DNA from: Deinococcus roseus
GTDB taxonomy: Bacteria; Deinococcota; Deinococci; Deinococcales; Deinococcaceae
Direction of reading: 5' to 3'
DNA length: 64,000 nucleotides
NCBI RefSeq assembly: GCF_014646895.1
Contig: NZ_BMOD01000003.1
Location: 201,425-265,424, forward strand
Shown: in pieces, positions 1 to 9,068 of the stretch
Layout of the letters: every line of letters begins with the position of its first letter
Position numbering within the stretch: the first letter of the stretch is position 1
Translations under genes and position numbers: made by a program
Notes under the pieces: model-generated
Databases searched by the model: none
The model's input: only the letters and a program-made list of their open reading frames with translations
What the model was told of the DNA's origin: nothing

Positions 1-600
1 TCCCAGAGAAAGCAGGTGCTCGGTGGCCTGGGCTGCTCCGCTTTTGTGGTCGATGTCTGCGTAACCCACGCCCGGAGGAACATCCTGGGTCCACAAAGCC
101 ATCATCTTGATGCGACGGGGGTCCAGACGGGTGAGCAGGGGATGCTGGGTGGTGGGGTTGGTGCGCAAAATCAGACCTTCCACCCGTCCATCCAGAAAGC
201 GGCTTCCAATGTCCTCAGAGGGATGGGTGCTTTCTGGATAGACCACAAATGCGGTGTTGTGGATCCGGGCTGCCTCGGTGAGGCCCGAGAGCAGCGACCC
301 GTCAAAAGTCAGGTGAATGGTCTGGATGCTGTCCAGCTGGGAATTCAGCTTCAGGTGCATGGAACGGCCCGAGGAATCAAATTCGTTGAGGACCACCCCG
401 ATCAGACCGCTGCGTTTGCTGCGCAGGTTCTGGGCGCTGACGTTGGGCACATAGCCCAGTTCGTCGGCAGCTTTGCGGACCCGTTCCACGGTGTCTCTGG
501 ACACCCGGTATTCGGGGCTGTTTCCGGTCAGCACCTTGGACACGGTGGCCTGGCTGACTCCGGCGGCTTTGGCAACGTCTTTGATGGTTACGATGGTCAT
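1..600 (-). CDS. LacI-family transcriptional regulator, 3' end outside window
   Basis: The reverse strand encodes a LacI-type protein that runs off the left edge, so only the first 200 residues are visible. The N-terminus (MTIVTIKDVAKAAGVSQATV) is a textbook LacI helix-turn-helix, followed by the hinge region and the start of the periplasmic-binding-like sensor domain. It is divergent from the galactan operon starting at 1141, which makes it the likely local repressor sensing a galacto-oligosaccharide. A CG-centred palindrome at 1106-1117 is a plausible binding site. The family assignment is secure. The effector and target are inferred from position only. Confidence 0.9.
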   Translation of the reverse strand, partial: MTIVTIKDVAKAAGVSQATVSKVLTGNSPEYRVSRDTVERVRKAADELGYVPNVSAQNLRSKRSGLIGVVLNEFDSSGRSMHLKLNSQLDSIQTIHLTFDGSLLSGLTEAARIHNTAFVVYPESTHPSEDIGSRFLDGRVEGLILRTNPTTQHPLLTRLDPRRIKMMALWTQDVPPGVGYADIDHKSGAAQATEHLLSLG

Positions 601-699
601 GGTCACCTGAACAATTGAGACTGGTTTTTGAGGCCAGGGGAGCAAGGTTTACTGTACCACGGGGGTATGGGGCAGCAGGCCCAGAGGGGACATCTGGAT

Positions 700-779
700 G
701 CCGAGGGCCGAGAGCCGAGGGCGAAAACACAGGATCAGACGTTGGGATGGGGACTGTAGGGGCGAGGCGTGCCTCGCCC
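700..779. repeat. 7-nt tandem array plus perfect hairpin element
   Basis: Three copies of the 7-nt unit GCCGAGG/GCCGAGA lie at 700-720. A perfect 9-bp hairpin, GGGCGAGGC (760-768) and GCCTCGCCC (771-779), follows. It is preceded by TGTAG, the reverse complement of the CTACA tail seen on other copies. Both element types recur in several intergenic regions of the window. Confidence 0.8.
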
Positions 780-1068
780 AGCAGTAGGAATCTTGAACGT
801 GATTTTCCCCATGCCTGTTGGCAGGAATCTGAAACAGAACATTGCAGAGAAATGTCACGGACAAGCCTTTCTGTGGTCCTGTTGAGTTTCTCTGGAAAAA
901 CCCCTTTGTGGGATTTTGAGAAACCGATTTCCTAAACTGTACTCGATTTCCCGATTCGAGGTCAAGATACTCACTGGATTAAGAGCAGCAATTTAGGTAA
1001 ATCTATGTCTAGAACGTTATTTAATTGTACAACTTGAAAATGTTGCTCAGGCTCTGGTTCCACCCCTC
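780..1068. other. upstream region between LacI gene and galactan operon
   Basis: I see no convincing gene in this part of the 540-bp divergent intergenic region. Short open frames here lack a ribosome binding site and recognisable protein features. It is AT-richer than its surroundings near 950-1030 and contains a small palindrome, AGAACGTTAT, at 1011-1020. Confidence 0.5.
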
Positions 1069-1117
1069 TTGACAAACCTGCCCAGAAAAGCGCATAAAGA
1101 AAAGCGAAATCGTTTTC
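1069..1117 (+). promoter_or_regulatory. putative galactan operon promoter and LacI-type operator
   Basis: TTGACA at 1069-1074 and CATAAA at 1093-1098 are separated by 18 nt. They are followed at 1106-1117 by GAAATCGTTTTC, a CG-centred near-palindrome of the form GAAANCGNTTTC typical of LacI-family operators. The palindrome covers the expected start site, so a bound repressor would block transcription. Confidence 0.55.
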
Positions 1118-1140
1118 CCAAACCGAAAGAGGAGTACACC

Positions 1141-2349
1141 ATGAAGAGAACCGTCTTCAGCATCACCGCCCTGCTTTGCCTTTCTGCCGCCCAGGCCGAG
1201 AAACTCACCCTCTGGACCGGACTGGATGGAAAAGAACTGGAATGGCTCACCCAGACTGCAAAAGACTTCAGCAAGACCAGAGAGGGAGCTGGAGTGACCG
1301 TGGATGTGGTTGTCGTTCCTTACAATGAGATCGATAACAAACTCAAGCAGAGCGCTCCCACAGGCACCGGACCGGACCTCCTCGGGCTGCTGCCCCATGA
1401 CCGTGTGGGAGCACTTGCGACTGCGGGTGTGCTGGAACCCGTTTCCCAGTACCTGGATGCCAAAACCAGAAGCGACCTTCCCCCCAGTGCCATGGATGCC
1501 ATGAGTTACAACGGCAAACTCTTCGGGTTCCCTGCCTTTGGTGAAGCTGTGGCCATCGTGTACAACAAGAAACTGCTTCCCGGAGGCATTCCCAAAACCT
1601 GGAGCAGCTTCATTTCCACAGCCCAGAAACTCACCAATCCCCAGGCCCAGCAATTTGGTTTTTTGACCAACATTTCTTTGCCCTACACCGTTTACGGTTT
1701 TTACTCCTCCATGGGGGCTTACGTGTTTGGCAAGAAAGCCGATGGCAGCCTGAACCCTTCAGACATCGGACTGGGCAATGCTGGAGCTGTAAAAGGGGCA
1801 CAACTGCTGGCAGACATGCGTTTCAAACAGAACCTGATTCCTGCAGGTGCAGAGGCCAGCGATGTGCAAAAAGACCTGTTCACCAAAGGCAAACTGGCCA
1901 TGTGGCTGACTGGCCCCTGGGACATCGGTGATGTGAAAAAAGCCGGGATCGATTACGGCGTGGGTGTGCCCCCCAAACCCACCGGAGCCAAAGGCAAATT
2001 CTCTCCCTTCGTGGGCATCCAGGGCGTCCTGATGAACGCCTACGGCAAGAACAAAGCCAGAGCTGCACAACTGGCCCTCTACCTGACCAACGCCCAGAAC
2101 CAGTCTGACATGAACACCATCGGGGGCCGCATTCCTGTCTCCAAATCTGCCGTGCGCAAGCTGAAAAATGACCCTGTGGTGGCTGGTTTCGGTGCTGCCA
2201 TTGCCGCAGGCACCCCCATGCCCAACATCCCCGAAATGGGCGCAGTGTGGAGCCCCTGGGGCAACGCCATCACCCTGAGCGTGAAAACCGCCAACGCGGA
2301 CATTTCGGGGTTACTGGGGAAAGCTGTGGGGCAGATGGCCGCGAAGTAA
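1141..2349 (+). CDS. ABC transporter sugar-binding protein (CUT1, MalE-like)
   Basis: This 402-residue protein has a signal peptide ending near residue 18 (AAQA) and a mature N-terminus beginning EKLTLWTGLDGKELEW, typical of CUT1 oligosaccharide-binding proteins of the MalE type. The frame is open further upstream, but ATG at 1141 is chosen because GAGGAG sits at the right distance. It is the first gene of the operon and would deliver ligand to the fused permease downstream. The galactosidase and galactanase genes that follow suggest the ligand is a beta-1,4-galacto-oligosaccharide, as for GanS of Bacillus. Maltodextrin remains possible because family membership alone does not fix the sugar. 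Confidence 0.88.
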   Translation: MKRTVFSITALLCLSAAQAEKLTLWTGLDGKELEWLTQTAKDFSKTREGAGVTVDVVVVPYNEIDNKLKQSAPTGTGPDLLGLLPHDRVGALATAGVLEPVSQYLDAKTRSDLPPSAMDAMSYNGKLFGFPAFGEAVAIVYNKKLLPGGIPKTWSSFISTAQKLTNPQAQQFGFLTNISLPYTVYGFYSSMGAYVFGKKADGSLNPSDIGLGNAGAVKGAQLLADMRFKQNLIPAGAEASDVQKDLFTKGKLAMWLTGPWDIGDVKKAGIDYGVGVPPKPTGAKGKFSPFVGIQGVLMNAYGKNKARAAQLALYLTNAQNQSDMNTIGGRIPVSKSAVRKLKNDPVVAGFGAAIAAGTPMPNIPEMGAVWSPWGNAITLSVKTANADISGLLGKAVGQMAAK

Positions 2350-2354
2350 TGATT

Positions 2355-2479
2355 GCCGAGAGCCGAGGGCCGAGGGCTTCATTCAGAAAGCTTTCGCAAA
2401 GGCAGTGCGGAAAACCTGTGAGCTTTGGCCTAAGCTTTGAGTTTGCCCTCGGCTCTCGGCCCTTGGCCCTCGGCTCTAG
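2355..2479. repeat. opposed 7-nt tandem arrays between SBP and permease genes
   Basis: Three units of GCCGAGA/GCCGAGG lie at 2355-2375 and five units of the inverse form (GCCCTCG, GCTCTCG and variants) at 2445-2479. They occur inside the operon, in the 180-bp gap between the binding protein and the permease. Being inverted relative to each other, they could fold into a long imperfect hairpin in the mRNA. Confidence 0.75.
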
Positions 2480-2529
2480 ACTTTCCCCCAGAAATGCCCA
2501 GCCCCCTTACCCCCTGAGAGGAACCCCAT

Positions 2530-5226
2530 ATGAAACGCACCCTCCAACCCAAACCCCGTCTGGATCATCCTGCACTGATGGTGCTGGCCCTGGTTCTGCT
2601 GCTGGCCCTGTGTGCCCTGCTGTCCTTTCTGGTGGTGGGTGGCATCAATGTGCTGTCTGGGCAGCAGCTTCCCACCTGGATTTCCCTGCTGGCATCCGGG
2701 GTTTTGATGGTTCCGGTGGCGTTTTTCATCAACAAACGCCTGCCTGCAATCCGTCCCTGGATGTACCTGTTGCCTGCCACCTTGTTTTTGCTGGCTTTCA
2801 CAGGTTATCCGCTGGCCATGACCGTGTATTACAGCTTCACCAATTACTCTGCCGCCCACTCTGGAAGGCCGGACAGTTCCACCCAGATGGGGGCAAGCCT
2901 GTCTGGAAGCACTGTTCTGAAGCTGTCTGAGCCTGTCCAGCAGTTGCGTTGCCCTGCAGACCAGTGTGTGGGTGAAAAGCTGGAAATTCAGGGCCAGCAG
3001 GCAGGAAAAGCCCTGACCTTGCAAGCCGACATTGTGGCTGTGTCTGGTCAGATTGTCACCCTGAACAAAGCCCTGCCTGAGGGGTTTCAGGCCCAGGTGC
3101 TGCGCCGCATCAACAAAATCAGCTGGGTGGGTGCGCAGAACTACCAGAATGTGCTGGGCAAGGCCCGCACCCAGATGCTGCCCCTGCTGGGCTGGAACAT
3201 CCTTTATGCCCTGCTCACCACCCTGTTCAACCTGGGATTGGGTGCCGTGCTGGGAATTTTGCTGCACAACAAAAAACTGAGAGGCCGCAATTTCTACCGC
3301 TCCATTTTGATTCTGCCCTGGGCCATTCCAGGCATCATCTCCATTCAGGTGTGGCAGACCCTGCTGAACACCAACTTTGGGGCCATCAACAGGCTGCTGG
3401 GCATGCTGGGCGTGGCACCTGCACCCTGGCTGGAAGATCCGCTGTGGGCCAGAACCGCCATCATCATGGTCAGTTTGTGGATGAGTTTCCCCTACTTCAT
3501 GACCGCCACTTTGAGCAGCCTGTCCACCATCCCGGAAGAACTCTACGAGGCTGCAGAGGTGGATGGTGCAACCCCCTGGCACAAGTTGCGTTTCATCACG
3601 CTGCCCATGCTGTCCAGTTCTTTTGTGCCGATTGCGCTGTCTGCCTTTGCTGCGGGTTTCAACAACATCACCCTGATTTTCCTGCTGACCGGGGGCGGAC
3701 CTGCCCTGAGCGTGGACGATTCCACTGCCCAGAGCACCGACATTTTGCTGTCCTGGGCTTACAAGACCGCCTTTGTGTACGGTGGGGGAGAGCAGTTCGG
3801 ACTGGCGAGTGCCATTGCGGTGGTGATTGGCGTGATCACCGTGCTGATCTCTGTGGTGAATTTCAGTGTCTCTGGCGTGTTCAGTGAGGCCAGAAACACC
3901 GAATCCCAGAAAAAAGGCTGGTCCCTTCCTGCTCCTTTAAAACCCATTCTGGGATGGGGCGCAGTGGCTGTGCTGGTGTTCTTCGCCCTTCGCACTTTGC
4001 TGGGACTGGCAAACACCCTGGGTGCGCCCTCTTTCGCCATTTACTTCCAGACCGGAGGCTGGCTGTACCTGCTGCTGGGTTTCGTGGGGGTGGTTTTGCT
4101 GGCATCAGGACTGATGTTTCTGGTGGGCCGCAGACAGAAACGCAGCTTCCAGAGCGTGTTCTTCAGCACCCTCACCCATGCTGTGCTGATTTCCACGGTG
4201 CTGGCGGTGCTGTATCCCGTGGTTTACGTGCTGGCCGCGTCCTTTGACCCCCTCAACCGCCTCAGTCAGGCTTCTCTGGGTGCGCCAGAAGAACCCCTCT
4301 TGATCCGGGCACGGGTGCTGCCTGCCCTGACCGGACTGGATTTCAGCAACTACAGAACCCTGTTCAGTGGGGTGCAGGTGCAAGGCTGGCAATGGGTTGT
4401 TCTGGTTCTGTCTGCGCTGTCCTTTCTGGTCATGCAGGTGCTGAACTTCACCCGTGGCCTCACCGAAAGCGCCAGAACCGCCGAAAAACGGGCTTCCTGG
4501 GCTGGAATGGCAACGGTTGCGCTGGTCAGCCTGTTCCTGATCACCCTGATGCCTTCGCAGTTCACCACAGACAATCCTGCTTCCAAATTCCTGCTGTGGG
4601 TCAGAAACACCCTCTTGATCTCTGGATTCACGGGCATCATCACCCTGATCCTGACCACCACGGCTGGTTACGCCCTGGCCCGCATGCAATTCAAAGGGCG
4701 CATGCAGTACCTGATGGTGGTGATCTTCCTGCAGATGTTCCCCAGCCTGCTCAGCCTGATCGCCATTTATTCCCTGATGAACACGCTGGGACTGGTCAAC
4801 ACCTTCACGGGCCTGATTCTGGCCTACACCGGGGGCATCATTGCTTTCGCCACCTGGATTTACAAGGGTTATGTGGAGTCCCTGCCCCACAACCTCAACG
4901 AGGCCGCCCTGGTGGATGGATGCAGCCCCTGGCAGGCGTTCACCCGCATCATTCTGCCGCTGTCTGGTCCGATGCTGGTGTTCATCTTCCTGCTGCAGTT
5001 CATTGGTTCTTACGCCGAATATTTCCTGGCCAATGTGCTTTTGACCGGAGCCGAGAACTGGAACATCGGGGTGGGACTGCGCTCTTTTGCCAGCAACCAG
5101 TTCACCGTGCAGTACGGCCCGTTCACTGCAGCTTCCGTGCTGGGAGCCCTGCCCATTGTGATCCTGTTCTTCACCTTCCAGAAAATTTTCGTCTCCGGTG
5201 CCACCAGTGGCGCAGTGAAAGAGTAA
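2530..5226 (+). CDS. fused MalF-MalG type sugar ABC permease
   Basis: This 898-residue membrane protein carries both CUT1 permease subunits in one chain. The N-terminal half is MalF-like, including a soluble insert near residues 110-195, and has the cytoplasmic EAA loop ELYEAAEVDGATPW near residue 337. The C-terminal half is MalG-like, with a second EAA loop, NLNEAALVDGCSPW, near residue 788. A linker with extra membrane segments near residues 445-540 joins them. GAGAGG precedes the ATG at 2530. No ATPase gene is in the operon, so a shared MalK/MsmX-type ATPase encoded elsewhere is expected. It probably imports galacto-oligosaccharides. The frame is continuous, with no sign of an artefactual join. 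Confidence 0.88.
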   Translation: MKRTLQPKPRLDHPALMVLALVLLLALCALLSFLVVGGINVLSGQQLPTWISLLASGVLMVPVAFFINKRLPAIRPWMYLLPATLFLLAFTGYPLAMTVYYSFTNYSAAHSGRPDSSTQMGASLSGSTVLKLSEPVQQLRCPADQCVGEKLEIQGQQAGKALTLQADIVAVSGQIVTLNKALPEGFQAQVLRRINKISWVGAQNYQNVLGKARTQMLPLLGWNILYALLTTLFNLGLGAVLGILLHNKKLRGRNFYRSILILPWAIPGIISIQVWQTLLNTNFGAINRLLGMLGVAPAPWLEDPLWARTAIIMVSLWMSFPYFMTATLSSLSTIPEELYEAAEVDGATPWHKLRFITLPMLSSSFVPIALSAFAAGFNNITLIFLLTGGGPALSVDDSTAQSTDILLSWAYKTAFVYGGGEQFGLASAIAVVIGVITVLISVVNFSVSGVFSEARNTESQKKGWSLPAPLKPILGWGAVAVLVFFALRTLLGLANTLGAPSFAIYFQTGGWLYLLLGFVGVVLLASGLMFLVGRRQKRSFQSVFFSTLTHAVLISTVLAVLYPVVYVLAASFDPLNRLSQASLGAPEEPLLIRARVLPALTGLDFSNYRTLFSGVQVQGWQWVVLVLSALSFLVMQVLNFTRGLTESARTAEKRASWAGMATVALVSLFLITLMPSQFTTDNPASKFLLWVRNTLLISGFTGIITLILTTTAGYALARMQFKGRMQYLMVVIFLQMFPSLLSLIAIYSLMNTLGLVNTFTGLILAYTGGIIAFATWIYKGYVESLPHNLNEAALVDGCSPWQAFTRIILPLSGPMLVFIFLLQFIGSYAEYFLANVLLTGAENWNIGVGLRSFASNQFTVQYGPFTAASVLGALPIVILFFTFQKIFVSGATSGAVKE

Positions 5227-5235
5227 GGAGCGTCC

Positions 5236-7464
5236 ATGACCCGTCTTGAACACCCCATCAACACCCACTGGGACTTCATTTCCGAAGACCACCCCGAATT
5301 TGCCCTGCCTTCTTACGCTGGACCTCGTACCCAGGTCAGCGTTCCCCACACCGTTCGTGAAGTGCCCCACCACAATTTCTCCGAATCGGACTACAGTTTC
5401 ATCAGCTGGTACCGCAAGTCCCTCTCTTTTTCTGAGGCCCACAAAGGCAAACGCACCCTGCTGCACTTTGAAGGGGTGATGCTGGCCGCAGAAGTCTTTC
5501 TGGACGGACAGAAACTGTTCGAGCACCAGGGCGGATTCACCCCCTTCCAGGTGGACCTGACCGATCACATTGTGCCGGGCAGAGAACACCTGGTGGCAGT
5601 AAAGGTGGATTCCAGAGAACGCACTGACATTCCCCCTTATGGGAATCTGGTGGATTACATGACCTTCGGAGGGATTTACCGGGACGTGTATGTGCGGGTG
5701 CTGGACCCCCTGCACATCGAGAATGTCTTTTTCAGAGGGGTGGATGTTCTGACCTCCCGTCCTTTTGCTGAAGTGGATGTGACCCTGAACAACACCAGCA
5801 CCTCAAGTAAACAGGCAGAGCTGGAAATCCAGTTGCTGGATGCTGCAAACCAGCAGGTGGCTGCAACCACTGCCACCGTTTCCGTTGAGGTCCACAGCCT
5901 GCACACCCACACCCTGAAGCTGGAAAACCTGGCAGACTTGCAGCTCTGGGACATCGAAAACCCTTACCTGTACACCCTGAGGGTCAGCATTCGGGGGGGC
6001 GACACCCTGGACACCCGTGTGGGCTTCCGGGAAAGCGAATTCCGGGCAGATGGCTTCTTTTACCTGAACGGCAGAAAAGTGATTCTGCGGGGCATGAACC
6101 GCCATCAGACCTACCCTTACATCGGTGCCGCTGCGCCAAAACGCCTGCAGGAAAAAGATGCCGATTTGGTCAAATTCGATCTGGGGTGCAACATGGTGAG
6201 AACCAGCCACTACCCCCAGAGCCCCCATTTCCTGAACCGTTGCGATGAAATCGGGCTGCTGGTTTTTACAGAGATGCAGGGCTGGCAGCACATCGGGGAC
6301 CAGGGCTGGCAGGATCTGTCTTTAAAGCTGCTGGAAGATCTGGTGGTCAGAGACAGAAACCATCCCTCCATTGTGCTTTGGGGGGCACGCGTCAACGAAT
6401 CCCCCGACCACACGCTGTTTTACACCCGCACCAACAGGCTGGTGAACAGGCTCGATCCCACCCGGCAAACTGGAGGGGTGCGCTGTTTCTTTGGAAGTGA
6501 GCAGCTTGAAGACGTGTACACCATGAACGACTTCGCAGCGAAGCTCACCAAATACCCTGCAGAGCGCTATCTGGTCACCGAGTACGCCGGACACATGTTC
6601 CCGACCAAGAGTTTCGATCAGGAACCCCGCGTGGTGGGCCATGCCTTAAAACATGCAGATGTCCTGAACCAGATTGGGGTGCTGGGGATCAGTGGGGGCA
6701 TCGCCTGGTGCGCCTTCGATTACAACACCCACGCCACTTTTGGCAGCGGAGACCGCATCTGCTACCACGGGGTGATGGACATCTTCCGGCAACCCAAATT
6801 TGCAGCCCACCTGTACGCCAGCCAGCAGCGCCCAGAGCAGAAAAAAGTGCTCTTTGCAGCGACCTACTGGACCAGGGGAGATGTGGATGAGGGCCTGATC
6901 AACCCGGTGTGGATTTTCTCCAACCTGGACCGGGTGGAGGTGTACGTATCTGGCAAATTTGAGGGCGAGGCACAAAGGGCCACCTGCCTTTATCCCCATC
7001 TGCCTTACCCTCCTTTCAGGATCTCCAACATCTCTGGCGGCTGGGGGGAAAACTTCGGGGATCTGGAATTGCGAGGTTACCTGAAGGGTGAACAGGTGAA
7101 AACCCACCGCCTTGCTGCAGATGGCATCCCCAGAAAACTGGTCCTGCAGGCCGATGACGCAGAAATCCATGCAGACGGCGCAGACCTCACCCGACTGTCC
7201 CTGAAAATCACCGATGAATACGGCAATGCACTCCCCTTCGCCTGGGGTCCCGTGCTGCTGGACTGCGAAGGTCCAGGCGTGCTGGTCGGAGAAAACCCGC
7301 TGGTTTTGCCCGGAGGTCAGGCCGCAGTGTACCTCAGAAGCACCCTGATTTCTGGCACCGTGACGGTGACCGCCCGTGTGCAGGGCCTGCCTGTGCAAAC
7401 CGTGCAGGTGAAGACGCTGGAGGTGGGTGTGCAGCCTGTGCTGGAAGCGGTTTTGAATGGCTGA
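5236..7464 (+). CDS. glycoside hydrolase family 2 protein (probable beta-galactosidase)
   Basis: This 742-residue protein has the GH2 order: a sugar-binding jelly-roll domain, an immunoglobulin-like domain, the TIM barrel from about residue 285, and C-terminal beta domains. The acid/base glutamate is in ARVNES (E388) and the nucleophile in YLVTEYAGH (E449). It lacks a signal peptide, so it acts in the cytoplasm on imported sugars. It starts 9 nt after the permease stop, with AAGGAG as the ribosome site, and is clearly co-transcribed. With the GH53 galactanase next door, hydrolysis of beta-1,4-galactobiose or related oligosaccharides is most likely. GH2 also includes beta-glucuronidases and mannosidases. 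Confidence 0.85.
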   Translation: MTRLEHPINTHWDFISEDHPEFALPSYAGPRTQVSVPHTVREVPHHNFSESDYSFISWYRKSLSFSEAHKGKRTLLHFEGVMLAAEVFLDGQKLFEHQGGFTPFQVDLTDHIVPGREHLVAVKVDSRERTDIPPYGNLVDYMTFGGIYRDVYVRVLDPLHIENVFFRGVDVLTSRPFAEVDVTLNNTSTSSKQAELEIQLLDAANQQVAATTATVSVEVHSLHTHTLKLENLADLQLWDIENPYLYTLRVSIRGGDTLDTRVGFRESEFRADGFFYLNGRKVILRGMNRHQTYPYIGAAAPKRLQEKDADLVKFDLGCNMVRTSHYPQSPHFLNRCDEIGLLVFTEMQGWQHIGDQGWQDLSLKLLEDLVVRDRNHPSIVLWGARVNESPDHTLFYTRTNRLVNRLDPTRQTGGVRCFFGSEQLEDVYTMNDFAAKLTKYPAERYLVTEYAGHMFPTKSFDQEPRVVGHALKHADVLNQIGVLGISGGIAWCAFDYNTHATFGSGDRICYHGVMDIFRQPKFAAHLYASQQRPEQKKVLFAATYWTRGDVDEGLINPVWIFSNLDRVEVYVSGKFEGEAQRATCLYPHLPYPPFRISNISGGWGENFGDLELRGYLKGEQVKTHRLAADGIPRKLVLQADDAEIHADGADLTRLSLKITDEYGNALPFAWGPVLLDCEGPGVLVGENPLVLPGGQAAVYLRSTLISGTVTVTARVQGLPVQTVQVKTLEVGVQPVLEAVLNG

Positions 7465-7465
7465 A

Positions 7466-7544
7466 GTTGGCAGAAGGCTGCAAGCAGAAGGCCAACAAAG
7501 CTTTTGCTTGAGCAACAGAGGGCGTAGCACGCTACGCCCCTACA
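7466..7544. repeat. AGAAGGC 7-nt repeats and GGGCGTAGC hairpin
   Basis: Two AGAAGGC units separated by one 7-nt unit lie just after the GH2 stop. They are followed by a perfect hairpin, GGGCGTAGC (7520-7528) and GCTACGCCC (7531-7539), ending in CTACA. This is the same composite architecture as at 700-779 and 13888-14040. Confidence 0.75.
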
Positions 7545-7582
7545 TCCCCTACAAACATCACCCCCTTTCTTGAGGAGTCCCA

Positions 7583-8695
7583 ATGAAAAAAACAGTTTCC
7601 CTGATGGTTTTGCTCTCCCTTTCCGTGGGTTGCAGCAGTGCCCAGACCCCCAACCCCCTGCCCCCGTTTCTGGGAGGTGTAGACGCCTCTTATGTGTCCA
7701 GGGTGGAGGACAGAGGCGGGCTTTACAAAGATGCAGATGGAAAGACCGTGGATTTCTTCCAGACTTTGAAAGCCAGTGGTGTGAATCAGGTTCGCCTGCG
7801 GGTCTGGAACCATCCGACAGACAGTTACGGTTCCCAGTGGGACATGCTGAAACTGGCGAAACGGGCGCATGTTGCAGGTCTGGGCATCTTGCTGGATTTG
7901 CATTACTCGGACAGCTGGGCGGATCCCGGTCACCAGACCAAACCCAATGAATGGAAGAACCTGAGTTACTTTGATTTGAAAACCGCGGTCAGGCAATACA
8001 CCCGTTCGGTGGTGCAGAGCATGCTGGACCAGGGCACCGCTCCAGACCTGGTGCAAATTGGCAATGAGATTTCTGCAGGGATGCTGTGGGATGAAGGTCG
8101 CGTGTGGGGTCCAGATGCAGACTTCAACACCGACCAGCAGTGGAACCAGCTTTCCGAACTTTTGAAAGCAGGCATCGCAGGTGTGAAGGACACGGGATCA
8201 CAAGCCAACATTGTGATTCACATTGACAAGGGGGGCAGCAATGCAGAGGCCCGCAACTTCTATGACAGAATTGTGGCCCGTGGAGTGGAATTCGACACCA
8301 TCGCACTGTCCTACTACCCGTACTGGCATGGCCCATTGGACAAACTCAAGGCCAATGTTGCAGACCTCATGGAGCGTTACAGCAAGGACGTGATCCTGGC
8401 GGAAACCGCTTATCCTTTCACGCTGGGCTGGAACGACTGGACCAACAACGTGATTGGCCTGCCAGAGCAGCTTCCAGCTGCCTACAAAGCCACCCCGGAA
8501 GATCAGGCCAGAATGCTCTCCGACCTGATTGCAGCCCTGAAATCCGTGCAGGGCAAGCACCGCACCGGAGTTTTTTACTGGGGAGGGGAGTGGATTTCCA
8601 CAGGCAAAGAGGACACCTCGGGTTCCAGCTGGGAGAACCAGGCCCTGTTTGATTTTGATGGGAAGGTTCTTCCGGTGTTGAAGGTATTCAGGTAA
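7583..8695 (+). CDS. arabinogalactan endo-beta-1,4-galactanase (GH53), lipoprotein
   Basis: This 370-residue protein is a GH53 endo-galactanase that cuts beta-1,4-galactan into oligosaccharides. It begins with a lipoprotein signal whose lipobox ends at the cysteine in LSVGC, so it is exported and membrane-anchored. The GH53 motifs are clear: FLGGVDASYV near the start, LDLHYSDSWADPG, the acid/base glutamate in QIGNEIS (E162) and the nucleophile in ILAETAYPF (E274). GAGGAG precedes the ATG. Together with the binding protein, permease and GH2 enzyme it forms a pathway like ganSPQAB of Bacillus: extracellular cutting, import, then intracellular hydrolysis. Confidence 0.93.
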   Translation: MKKTVSLMVLLSLSVGCSSAQTPNPLPPFLGGVDASYVSRVEDRGGLYKDADGKTVDFFQTLKASGVNQVRLRVWNHPTDSYGSQWDMLKLAKRAHVAGLGILLDLHYSDSWADPGHQTKPNEWKNLSYFDLKTAVRQYTRSVVQSMLDQGTAPDLVQIGNEISAGMLWDEGRVWGPDADFNTDQQWNQLSELLKAGIAGVKDTGSQANIVIHIDKGGSNAEARNFYDRIVARGVEFDTIALSYYPYWHGPLDKLKANVADLMERYSKDVILAETAYPFTLGWNDWTNNVIGLPEQLPAAYKATPEDQARMLSDLIAALKSVQGKHRTGVFYWGGEWISTGKEDTSGSSWENQALFDFDGKVLPVLKVFR

Positions 8696-8711
8696 GAGAA
8701 AGAGCTTCAAG

Positions 8712-8744
8712 GGGCAAGGATGTTTATTCTTGCCCTCCTTTTGT
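8712..8744 (+). terminator. intrinsic terminator of galactan operon
   Basis: GGGCAAG (8712-8718) pairs with CTTGCCC (8729-8735) around a 10-nt loop and is followed by TCCTTTTGTTT. It lies 16 bp after the galactanase stop codon. Confidence 0.75.
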
Positions 8745-8764
8745 TTGCATCTGGTTGCCTGAGA

Positions 8765-8995
8765 TCAGGAATCAGGTTTTTCTTCGTCAAAGACTTTAGA
8801 AGCTGGCAGCACAGGTTCACCCAGAGCTTCCAGCATCAATTCCAGGGTGAGGCGCAGATCTTCCAGAGATTCGCCTTCGGGTGCTTCAGGCTCAAGGGAT
8901 GTGCCCATGATTCGTAAATCTTCATCGTAATAGACAGAGTGAATGGCATATGCTTTGCGTTTTTCATCGTGGATCACCCGGTAATTCCATGGCAT
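8765..8995 (-). CDS. small conserved hypothetical protein
   Basis: This 76-residue cytosolic protein begins MPWNYRVIHDEKRKAYAIHS and is acidic at its C-terminus. It resembles widespread small proteins of unknown role that start with an (S/P)WNYRV motif and contain YAIHxVYYDE. The frame is open to 9100, but the start is set at 8995 because GGGAGGAAAAG lies directly upstream. It is convergent with the galactanase and divergent from the DUF2239 gene. I do not recognise a function. Confidence 0.75.
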   Translation of the reverse strand: MPWNYRVIHDEKRKAYAIHSVYYDEDLRIMGTSLEPEAPEGESLEDLRLTLELMLEALGEPVLPASKVFDEEKPDS

Positions 8996-9068
8996 GTCTT
9001 TTCCTCCCCCGGGTTGTTGCAAGTGTAGGGCAAACAGGATGCTTACCTCCTCTGCCCAATGGCTTATT

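Noticed and set aside
4105..5715. A 536-codon minus-strand frame
   Set aside because: It is antisense to the fused permease and the GH2 gene and has no protein-like features.
8720..8917. Plus-strand 65-codon ORF after the galactanase
   Set aside because: It overlaps the terminator and is antisense to the small gene with a strong ribosome site at 8765-8995.
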